A stretch of DNA of 64,000 nt, taken from Lepiota brunneoincarnata (taxonomy: Eukaryota; Basidiomycota; Agaricomycetes; Agaricales; Agaricaceae). A program made the translations under genes and the position numbers. Below, in pieces: positions 11,103 to 19,619 of this stretch. The notes beneath the pieces are model-generated. The model was not told the origin of the DNA. It saw only the letters and a list, made by a program, of their open reading frames with translations, and searched no databases. The stretch is taken from positions 371,595 to 435,594 of the forward strand of contig JAEBUN010000035.1 of the NCBI GenBank assembly GCA_023014365.1, read 5' to 3'. The first letter of the stretch is position 1; every line of letters starts with the position of its first letter.

Positions 11103-12800
11103 TTGTTACAGAAACAACTGACATACAAGTTCTTATTCAAGTATTCACATATTATATCTGGATCCTCCTCTTCTATGAATTCCTCTCTTCCAGCCAATCC
11201 ATCCACCACACTTACCAGCCTTGGACAGTTAGTTCAGCCTCTTCTCCCACAACAGCCAATGGAAGGATTGAAGGAGACTAGGAAGTCATGGCCATACTTT
11301 CCTGTTGGAGCTTTTGAATGGAACTTTACACCTGATGAACTCATCAAAGGCAAGTGGCCACCAATTCATTGGGCATTCAAGGTCAAGGGTGGTCGTAACT
11401 GTAACAATGGTTGGGATAAAGCTCCCAAATGGAAAAAAGGGTTCAAGTCAATGCAAGAATGTCTAGGCATTTTTCAATGCATTGACCCTAATTGCAACAT
11501 GCTTATATGGCCAAAAGCTACCAAAGCCAGCCATCAAAAACAGTCTGAAGAAGGTTGCAATTGTGGGAAAGAAGTCTTTTGGATGCAATGTGATGTTCAG
11601 TTCACAGTGTATACTTGGCAAGGGGAAAAGTACTTCATACAGGAGGGTATTCATAATCATCCTCATCCTCCTGCTAATATCCATCTGGATGCTGATGAAG
11701 AGGCTAAATTTGATCAGATAGTCCTAGACCATCAAAAAATGGGACCATCTGCTTTACAATTTGGTATCAGAAGCTTGAATGGACCTGGACAATTGGTTAA
11801 TGTTATCTCACCTACACTTCACAACCGAGGACAAGTAACCTATGAACAAAATTATGTTATCAAGCAGCATACACCCCCAGACCCTCATCCATTCTTCACT
11901 AGCTTGAAGGAATTCACATGAGAGCACCCAAATTTCATCAAAACTTCACTGATTTGGACTAGAAAATATCATATGCTTCCAGTCCCCCTTCATGGCTTCT
12001 CAGGCTCTCTACCAGAATGATGAATCTGATGAGGATATTGGTGGTAGAATGGTTGCTGATGCTGCTCATGGATTCTGGGCAGACAGTGGCTGGGCCCTGA
12101 TGATGTCCTCTATCTATTCCCCAGTCCTTCAGAAATGGATTCCAATTCTGATGTCTTTCATAGATGGTGGCTCAGCCAAGTACTACAGGCTACATTTCCT
12201 CAGCACTTTCCAAACCATCATTGCCCAAGCCACTCTCCACAAAATTCCTGTTCAAGATAAAATGTTTGCAATGGTATAACTTCATCTTCATCAGATCATT
12301 TTAGAATCTAATATCTTGCAGGTTATGGACTTCAGTGATGCTCAAAGAGAAGGCTACATTGAAGCCTTTGTTGAAATCTGCTTAGCCAACCAAGATCCCT
12401 GGATAGGAGAAGAGCTTAGGCTAGCTGCAGAGAAAATAATCTGAGGATGTGGTGAGCATTATAGACAAGGAGTTACCCAAGTATCAAGAATCAGTGGAGT
12501 TGTCCCTATTCACTGGAGGGAGGAGTCTGTTGCTGAAGCACTCAAACTGACCAAAATCAAGTCCATGGAGGAGTTCCAGAAGACAGTAGAGTGGTTACTT
12601 ACAGAGTTTCCTGGTATTGCAGATTGGTTGTTATGGTGGCTTTGACATGGCAAGATGATATTTCCTGTCTTTGTGACAATGGACCCAGAGCTACCAACAA
12701 CTACCAATGCTCAAGAATCCCTACACTTCCAGCTCTATGCTGCAGCTGTGTTGGAGTTTGACAGTCAGAACAACTCGTTCAATGACGTCCTGTAGGAGTT
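11103..12800 (+). pseudogene. MULE (Mutator-like) transposase with GCM/WRKY-type zinc finger, degenerate
   Basis: The frame 11103-11921 carries FEWNFTPDELIKGKWPPIHW, then a Cys/His cluster (ECLGIFQCIDPNCN, CNCGKEVFWMQC) ending in HNHPHPP, the C2HxH layout of WRKY-GCM1 fingers that are often fused to MULE transposases. A second frame from 11992 gives VADAAHGFWAD...SSIYSPVLQKWIP (first catalytic Asp). After 12320 come VMDFSDAQREGYIEAF (second Asp), a GC..H block (GCGEHYRQGVTQVSRISGVVP) and TTNAQESLHFQLY (catalytic Glu). Stops at 11919 and 12642 and frame shifts inactivate it. Its 3' end is cut near 12.8 kb by the copia LTR. The 5' start is uncertain. Confidence 0.75.
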
Positions 12801-12835
12801 TATGTTTAACAACGCTTCCTCATTAAAGGAGATCT

Positions 12836-13009
12836 TGTAATGTATAAATATTATGTATCTGTTACACCTGAAGTCCAGCTTCGTTTGCCTGGACTTCAGG
12901 TATGTTTCATTTTGCCTTATCTAATATGTACGATAACATAGCTTTGTTCGCCAGACTTCAGAATACATCTATTATTCTCGACTATCTACTGCGCTATGTC
13001 ATGACAGGT
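12836..13009 (+). repeat. 5' LTR (or its 3' part) of copia element 1
   Basis: Starts TGTAATGTATAAATATT and ends TGTCATGACA just before GGTTATGGGCCCC, which resembles the start region of other fungal copia elements and contains the gag ATG. It holds a perfect 12-bp hairpin, CCTGAAGTCCAG facing CTGGACTTCAGG (about 12868-12901). CpG frequency rises to normal from here on. Confidence 0.5.
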
Positions 13010-13010
13010 T

Positions 13011-13748
13011 ATGGGCCCCACGGAACCTGAAACAACTTCCGAAACCTTACATTTTCCGAAGCTCAATGGCAGCAACTATCATGTTTGGGCTGACAATATG
13101 AAAGCTGCATTACAAGCCAAATCACTCTGGGATGTTGTTACTGGTCGAGAGCAGTTGTCCCCCTTGTGCCCCCTCATGTGTTTCCTAAACTTGCTGCCCT
13201 TAAAGCTGGTGCTACATCAACTTCTGTTGCCAATAAGGATAAAGAAGGAAGTACATCAACTGTCTCTAGTGAACTTGAAATCTTCCAGTCAAAGGAGTTC
13301 CAGAGCTGGGAACAAGCTACAGATTGATACGATCGATGGTTGAACAAGGACGATGCTGCTATGGGCCTAATGCAAGGCGCCATTGAATTCACCCAACGAG
13401 AATCCATCATTGATATTGAAACCTCCGAGGACATGTGGGATTGCCTTCGGACTCTTTATGTTGATAGGCAAAGTGGCTTAAATGTTCATTAGCTACATCA
13501 GAAGCTTTATTCGAAATGATGGGATGGAAGCTTACCTATCTCTGAACACATTGCCTTCTATATCAACATTCGTTGCCAGATCCACAAAGCTGGTCATCGC
13601 TTGGATGACACCATTATCATCAATGCCTTGCTCTCGTCACTCCCGCATACTGCAACATGGGAAGTTGTCAAACAGAGTTTATTATATCAAGGAACAAAAC
13701 TCACCCTTGATATGGTAATGACAGAATTGACTTCTGTTTATGAACATT
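13011..13748 (+). pseudogene. Ty1/copia gag (element 1), 5' part
   Basis: Begins MGPTEPETTSETLHFPKLNG and continues NYHVWADNMKAALQAKSLWDVV, the classic opening of copia Gag (UBN2-type). The frame breaks at about 13160, but Gag continues in other frames (MGLMQGAIEFTQRESIIDI; TSEDMWDCLRTLYVDR; MVMTELTSVYEH). It is interrupted after 13748 by the palindromic element and resumes exactly at 16325 (joined reading VYEH then YTNQSFE). Several stops mean no functional protein. Confidence 0.88.
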
Positions 13749-16320
13749 GATATGCTGATTTCACACCTATACATGAATTCCGTACTCCGGAACGATTCTT
13801 TACATAGAATCATTGGCTATATCATTAAAGAACTCTATAGAGGATTGGTACTATATCCCGTAGTAGCCAGTTCGACCGAATTGAGGATACTCGAGCCTCA
13901 GACGTGTTCAAACCAGTTCATTATCACTAAGCTTAGTGAACCAAGCTATCAGAACGCTCTCCAGGAGGGATTCAGGACTCTACATAGCCTATTGAGTATA
14001 CCCTGGTCGCATCAAGGGACCTTACAAGCAGTTTTCTGATGAACCCAAATGCATTTGAACATAAAAGAATGTACCTAGCGGCTGTCGCAGGCATATTATG
14101 TCTATAGCAAGCCCAATAATGATGACCGGACCATGGAACGGAACGTCCAATGTTTGGAGAGGCGACACCTGATGCCCAAAACCCTAGGAATATCAAAGAC
14201 TCCTAATTAACAAGTGCTTTGTGGGACCTGGCACTTCGGCATACTGCTTAACTGAGATTAATTACAATGGATCAAGGGATTGTCCATCCACTATACATTC
14301 CAATCATAATTGATCTGGAAACTTAACGCGCTCGCATGGATGCAGAATAATGCAGATGAGCACGGAACATGTCTGGCTGGATTGCCATTCGTCAATCAGA
14401 GAAAAACCCATAACCCAGGGCAAGGTAGAAATGCTGCCGAACCTTCCAAAATGTTCTACAGTACCTGTAACAATTAAGCTTATTGTTTTCTATTTCATAT
14501 TTACTATCTCTTGTATGTATCTAAACAATATAAATACAGTCGCACTTGTTCATGGAGAAGCAAGAGGTCTCACCCCCGCTTCCACACGCAAGTCTGCAAG
14601 CCGTGATCAAGAACAGTTTCAGAGGGCTATTTAGTGTGCGTCATTAAGTGTGATTTCTTCGGTCATCGACCAACCCAGAGACAGAGACAGAGACCAGAGT
14701 TCAGAGACCAGAGACCAGAGACCAGAGACCAGAGACCCAGCGCTTTGAATTGACAGGGGTTGTCCTTTCATTGTTGCACTGTATGGCTAAGATAACTTCA
14801 ACAGCTGTTTGTTAACCTCTAAAAACACTACTCTCTTGAATTTCGCTGTCAGAACGCACCCCCAGAACACCCTAAAAGACAAAACTGTTCTTTATCTATC
14901 TCATTCCACTTGTATTAGCTTAAGCTTATTGAATTGCAGCTAAGCTTAGTGAAAACAAGCCCACTATATATATTAAAACCTTCGAAAGTTTCTACCTTTT
15001 CAACGTTTAGTTCAAGAAGATATTGCTGTTGTAACCGACAAAAGGGCTAAAACATTGGCACTTGTTGAAAAGTTAGAAACAGTTCGTAGGTTTTAATATA
15101 GATAGTGGGCTTGTTTTCACTAAGCTTAGCCTGCAATTCAATAAGCTTAAGCTAATACAAGTGGAATGAGATAGATAAAGAACAGTTTCGTCTTTTAGGG
15201 TGTTCTGGGGGTGCGTTCTGACAGTGAAATTCAAGAGAGTAGTGTTTTTAGAGGTTAACAAACAGCCGTTGAAGTTATCTTAGCCATACAGTGCAACAAT
15301 GAAAGGACAACCCCTGTCAATTCAAAGCGCTGGGTCTCTGGTCTCTGGTCTCTGGTCTCTGAACTCTGGTCTCTGTCTCTGTCTCTGGGTTGGTCGACGA
15401 CCGAAGAAATCACACTTAATGACGCACACTAAATAGCCCTCTGAAACTGTTCTTGATCACGGCTCGCAGACTTGCATGTGGAAGCGGAGGTGAGACCTCT
15501 TGCTTCTCCATGAACAAGTGTGACCGTATTTATATTGTTTAGATACATACGAGAGATAGTAAATATGAAATAGAAAACAATAAGCTTAATTGTTACAGGC
15601 ACTGTAGAACATTTTGGAAGGTTCAGCAGCATTTCTACCTCACCCTGGGTTATGGGTTTTTCTCTGATTAATGAATGGCAATCCAGCCAGACGTGTTCTG
15701 TGCTCATCTGCATTATTCTGCATCCACACAAGTGCGTTAAGTTTCTGGATCAATTATGATCGGAATGTATAGCAGATGGACAATCCCTTGATCCGTTGTA
15801 ATTAATCTCAGTTAAGCAGTATGCCGAAGTGCTGGGACCCACAAAGCACTTGTTAATTAGGAGTCTTTGATATTTCTAGGGTTTTGGGCATCGGGTATTG
15901 CCTCCCTGAACATTGGACTGTTCTGTTCCGTGGTCCGGTCATCATTATTGAACTTGCTATAGATGTAATATGCCTGCGACAGCCGCTAGGTACATTCTTT
16001 TATGTTCAAACGCATTCAGGTTCATCAGAAAACTGCTCAGTAAGGTCCCTTGATGCGACCTGGGGTATACTCAATAGGCTATGTAGAGTCCTGAATCCCT
16101 CTGGAGAGCTGTTCTGATAGCTTGGTTCACTAAGCTTAGTGATAATGAGCTGGTTTGAACACTTCCGAGGCTCGAATATCCTCAGTTCGGTCAAACTGGC
16201 TACTACTGGGACATAGTACCAATCCTCTATAGAGTTCTTTAATGATATAGCCAATGATTCTATGTAGAGAATCGTTCCAGAGTACGGAATTCATGTATAG
16301 GCGTGAAATCGGCGTATCAT
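13749..16320. mobile_element. 2.57-kb palindromic (foldback) element inserted in copia gag
   Basis: Left arm 13749-15004 (1256 bp) and right arm 15064-16320 (1257 bp) are reverse complements with scattered single-base differences and small indels; a 59-nt loop lies between. The outer ends are GATATGCTGATTTCAC and, on the other strand, ATGATACGCCGATTTCAC. CATT stands on both sides (13745-13748 and 16321-16324), a 4-bp target duplication, and removing the element restores the copia Gag frame. Each arm carries a GAGACC-type microsatellite and several AAGCTT-centred short palindromes (for example CACTAAGCTTAGTG). No transposase-like protein was found. The mirrored frames 14350-14634 and 15429-15731 are the same sequence in both arms and look non-coding. 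Confidence 0.88.
14685..14740. repeat. GAGACC-type microsatellite, left arm
   Basis: Imperfect hexamer array (AGAGACAGAGACC, then repeated GAGACCA) inside the left arm of the palindrome. The mirror copy (GGTCTCTGGTCTCT) lies at about 15338-15388 in the right arm. The two arrays differ slightly in repeat number and spacing. Confidence 0.85.
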
Positions 16321-16324
16321 CATT

Positions 16325-17355
16325 ACACAAACCAATCCTTTGAATAGGGAGAGCGGAACCAAGCCTGTGATAGGACAACAAAAATAAGCTGAAGAAGGGA
16401 AAGAAAAGACGAGAACCCAAACCAGATAACGTTTGTCATACTTGTGGTCAAAAAGGTTATTGGAGTCCAACATGCCCTACAAAGGTAAAAAAACGGAATA
16501 TGGGTACTGCAAATATCGCTGTCGATGAACTCAAACCCATCCAAATTGAAAGCATGTGAGGTTGGAAAGGTTTTAATGGCCGTTGATTTGTCAAACTTGC
16601 CCTCTGGTCTTCTTCTTGACAGTGCTGTGAGCTGTCATATGGTCACAAATTGAAAACTGTTCTCATTGTACAATGACACGAAGGATCAACACGTATCTGT
16701 TGGTGGTCATCATCAGGTCCAAGTGTTCAGACATGGAGCTATTTGTTTTCAGACTAACCAAGACTCTACAATCACGGACATCACTTTGGACAACGTCCTT
16801 CACATTCCGAGTCTAGGTGCAAACTTGATCAGCATAGGGGACATTACAGTGCGATGGAGCACAGATCCAAAGCTTTGATGGTGGAATTATCCTATACTGG
16901 AAAGGTCATGAATTACTCTGCGCCAATCTGATTGGACTCACCGGTACATTGTACCAAATCCAAAGTATTGAAACTGCACAGCATGTTGCATATGTTGCAC
17001 AATCCTCCACTATGCGCCTTTGGCACCATCGTATGGGTCATATTGGTCCTAGAACCATAAAAACTATGGCTGATCAAAAACTTGTAGATGGATTATCAAT
17101 CCACACACCTCGTGAATTCGACCACCTATGTAGCGGTTGTGCCCATGGAAAATCACACCATGCCCCACTTCCTGATTTGAGCACTACCAAATATGAGAAA
17201 ATGGAGCTCCTCATTATGGACTTGACAGGTCCATTAAGCGTGCCGACATGGGATGGATATTTGTATGCTCTTGTAGTGGTTGAGGCGAGCTGTCGTTATC
17301 CTATGGGAAGGCTGCTAAAAAGGAAGGAGGATGTTGGAGTTGCTGTTAGGGATAT
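16325..17355 (+). pseudogene. Ty1/copia gag-protease-integrase (element 1), 3' part
   Basis: Continues copia element 1 beyond the palindrome. The nucleocapsid knuckle CHTCGQKGYWSPTC has Tyr in place of the usual His. The protease motif is LLDSAVSCHMVTN (DSGA-type, with Ala for Gly), with downstream DNVLHIPSLGANLISIG. The GAG-pre-integrase block LWHHRMGHIGPRTIKTMADQ with CSGCAHGKSHHAPLP holds the HHCC zinc ligands. The integrase core starts LLIMDLTGPLSVPTWDGYLYALVVVEASCRY. The element is cut at 17355 by the chromovirus LTR; RT and RNase H are absent. Stops lie at about 16558 and 16651. Confidence 0.88.
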
Positions 17356-17685
17356 TGTTATGATCCGTGCTCCTTCTGTATCCGAGGATAACTGGAGACG
17401 GCCTTCAATCACTCTACAAGGTGTCCGAGACGGTTGGCCTTATAGAGCTTAGTGGATCGCGCTCAATGAGATAACGAGGGAAGACGCCAAGTTAAGGCAG
17501 AGAGGTAAACGACCGCTGTTAACAAGATTAAAGCTTAGGGCTTTAATCTCTACTTGTACAGGCCTTATATACCTATGAGGTGCTATATACTCGTTATAGG
17601 TTACTTGGCTGTTCTACTGGTCGTCCGCAGTCCTGACCATGATGCACATCTTGGCTGATGGCATCCTAGTGTTATTTATATTACA
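17356..17685 (-). repeat. 3' LTR of chromovirus element 3
   Basis: A 330-bp LTR, on the minus strand TGTAATATAAATAAC to GGATCATAACA. It differs from the right LTR (24913-26476 less the mariner insert) at about four positions that I could see, two of them CG against TG, so the insertion is recent compared with 1-12.8 kb. It contains the 10-bp inverted repeat AGATTAAAGC/GCTTTAATCT. The upstream ORF ends 5 bp inside it (stop TAA at 17681-17683). Confidence 0.92.
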
Positions 17686-19564
17686 ATGAGTCAGTACTCT
17701 TGCTACTGCTGTGCGATGTTCCATCGCTTTCCTCTGACTCATAATCTTCTTCTCCCGATTGTATCTCCATGGAGTCCTCTCCATTCTCGCTCTCCATTCT
17801 CTCGGTGCTTCCATCCGTATCGGAGGTCGGGTCGGTTGATCCATGGTTATCTTCCTTGTCCTCGGGGTATTCCAATATATCCTCCAAGGTTATCTCCATT
17901 CCTGCTTCTCTCGCCAGGTCCTGCATGGCGGTGTAATATTCCCCTTCCTCGTCTTCGTATTCTTGTGCCCGTAGTTGGTCTGTAGTCTCCTGTACCCATC
18001 TTGTAAAGTCGAACAGTAATTCTTGTTCCTCCCGGTCTGGACTGTTCATAACATTATCCCCTTCGTAAGGTCTGATGTCCTCATCAGACATATCCTCAGT
18101 ATAATCCGACAGGCTCTCCTGTAATGTTTGATTCGGCGATGGGGTCCCAGTCGAAGTATGGGTCGGGTTCTGGGGAGTCGCTTCGGTAGCTTGGTGGTCT
18201 GGGGATGGCGGGTCTTGGGTGAGGTCGATGACGATGGGTTCTCTGGAGTGAATGGTGGCGGGTGTGCCGAAGGATTGATTCAGGAAGTCGGTGGCTTCCG
18301 CTAGCAGATGTGGTGGTGGCGTTGGTGGTCGGAATGACGACGGGGGCATTTTGAATTCGGGTGCGGAGGGGTCTGGCTGAAGCGGGGCGCTGCTCGGTGC
18401 TTGCAACAATGTGTCGAATATTGTTGTTTGTGGTTTCGCGTGTGAGGGATCGAGCTCTGCTTGGTATTCCTCGTGGGCGGCAATACAGGCCAGGTACCAT
18501 ACTTGCGGGTTGATGCTGGTAAGGGTTTCTCTTGCAGTGCTTCTCGTAATGGCCTGGGGCAATCTTTCGACAATATCGACATTGGTAGCGCGGGCATCCT
18601 GCTTTGATATGGCCGAATCGACGGCAGCAATTGCAGCGAGTTCGGGTGGTGGATAAGTGAGTGGTGGTAGTCCCGATGGGGGCGTCATTAGAAGCAGATA
18701 TAGCTTGTACAACACTTGATGGTTGGTTACTCGTATCCACCATGGGAGGGTTGGGAGGTTGGGTGGTGGTCCCGACAGGTAGGATAGGGCGGTCCTGACT
18801 TCCGCTTCCATTGCTCGGGCTTGGGATCGGACTCTCGAACAGGAATTCGGTGAGAGCGGTTGATAGCATGGCAGAAATGGTATTGCGGTCCTGTTCCTCT
18901 GTTGCGCTAGAAAGAATAGTGGCGCATAGTTTTTCGAATTCTGTTGCTCGGTCGTGGACGAGGCGCTTGTGATACAGAAGAGCAGTAAATGTCTTCCAGC
19001 AGGTGTCGACCAGGGGTACCATCGCTGGACTGCGTTTAAGACGGGTTCCGGTAATATGAAAGGGAACTTCGTGTAAAAGGATGGATCGTATCTCGGGTTG
19101 GTTGGAGGGAAGGAAGGTATGCCGGATGATATAAGGACTGTTGGTCCTGTCTGGTTGGTCGTCAGCGGTATCGGTGGCAGGGTTAGGTTGGCTATTTCCT
19201 GTCGACGCGGTTCGCCAGGGATATGATTCTTTCCCAGATGAGAAGGCGTCCATCGTTGTCTGGCTCTGGGAGGTCTGGAGTGGTTGCTCGAGTGTTGGGT
19301 GGTTGGGTCATTGGTGGGGTTGTCTAGTTTGCGGGCCCTTTTATATTCTTCAATGACTTCCTTGGCGTTCTCCAGGTTTGCTTCTGGCTCCCAGGAATCC
19401 TCAGTGGGAAGGTATCCTTTCCATCTGACTAGGAATTGATACTTGTTCCGGAATTTTCTGTGGCGCAGTATTGACTCGACCTCGTATTCTTCTTCTCCAT
19501 TTACAAGGTCGGGTGGTGGGGCTGTGTTGTATTCCCCATGTGTGTCGTTCTCTTCTGCAGGCAT
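17681..19564 (-). CDS. Chromovirus post-integrase ORF: chromodomain, zinc knuckles (second frame), acidic tail
   Basis: One open frame of 627 codons. Residues about 25-75 form a chromodomain (EYEVESILRHRKFRNKYQFL then VRWKGYLPTEDSWEP), which targets integration by reading histone marks in chromoviruses. A second frame is open at 18096-19253 and holds the paired knuckles CNCCRRFGHIKAGC (CX2CX4HX4C) and CRYCRKIAPGHYEKHC (CX2CX6HX4C). Frame 1 looks protein-like before and after that part, frame 2 in the middle, so the ancestral protein probably used both and two compensating indels separate them now. The tail is strongly acidic (EDEEGEYYTAMQDL; EYPEDKEDN) and runs into the LTR with no spacer or polypurine tract. 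It is normally part of Pol; the start given is only the first ATG. Confidence 0.8.
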   Translation of the reverse strand: MPAEENDTHGEYNTAPPPDLVNGEEEYEVESILRHRKFRNKYQFLVRWKGYLPTEDSWEPEANLENAKEVIEEYKRARKLDNPTNDPTTQHSSNHSRPPRARQRWTPSHLGKNHIPGEPRRQEIANLTLPPIPLTTNQTGPTVLISSGIPSFPPTNPRYDPSFYTKFPFILPEPVLNAVQRWYPWSTPAGRHLLLFCITSASSTTEQQNSKNYAPLFFLAQQRNRTAIPFLPCYQPLSPNSCSRVRSQARAMEAEVRTALSYLSGPPPNLPTLPWWIRVTNHQVLYKLYLLLMTPPSGLPPLTYPPPELAAIAAVDSAISKQDARATNVDIVERLPQAITRSTARETLTSINPQVWYLACIAAHEEYQAELDPSHAKPQTTIFDTLLQAPSSAPLQPDPSAPEFKMPPSSFRPPTPPPHLLAEATDFLNQSFGTPATIHSREPIVIDLTQDPPSPDHQATEATPQNPTHTSTGTPSPNQTLQESLSDYTEDMSDEDIRPYEGDNVMNSPDREEQELLFDFTRWVQETTDQLRAQEYEDEEGEYYTAMQDLAREAGMEITLEDILEYPEDKEDNHGSTDPTSDTDGSTERMESENGEDSMEIQSGEEDYESEESDGTSHSSSKSTDSL

Positions 19565-19619
19565 TAGGAGGCTCGCATGAAACTTGTTGTGGATCTTCCA
19601 TTTGATGGGTAATTTTAGT

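Noticed and set aside
14685..15388. CRISPR-like array from GAGACC repeats
   Set aside because: Simple microsatellite without spacers in a eukaryotic transposon.
14350..15731. Mirrored frames of 94 and 100 aa in the palindrome arms as a gene
   Set aside because: They are the same sequence in both arms, without known motifs and surrounded by stops. Presence in both arms follows from the inverted repeat.
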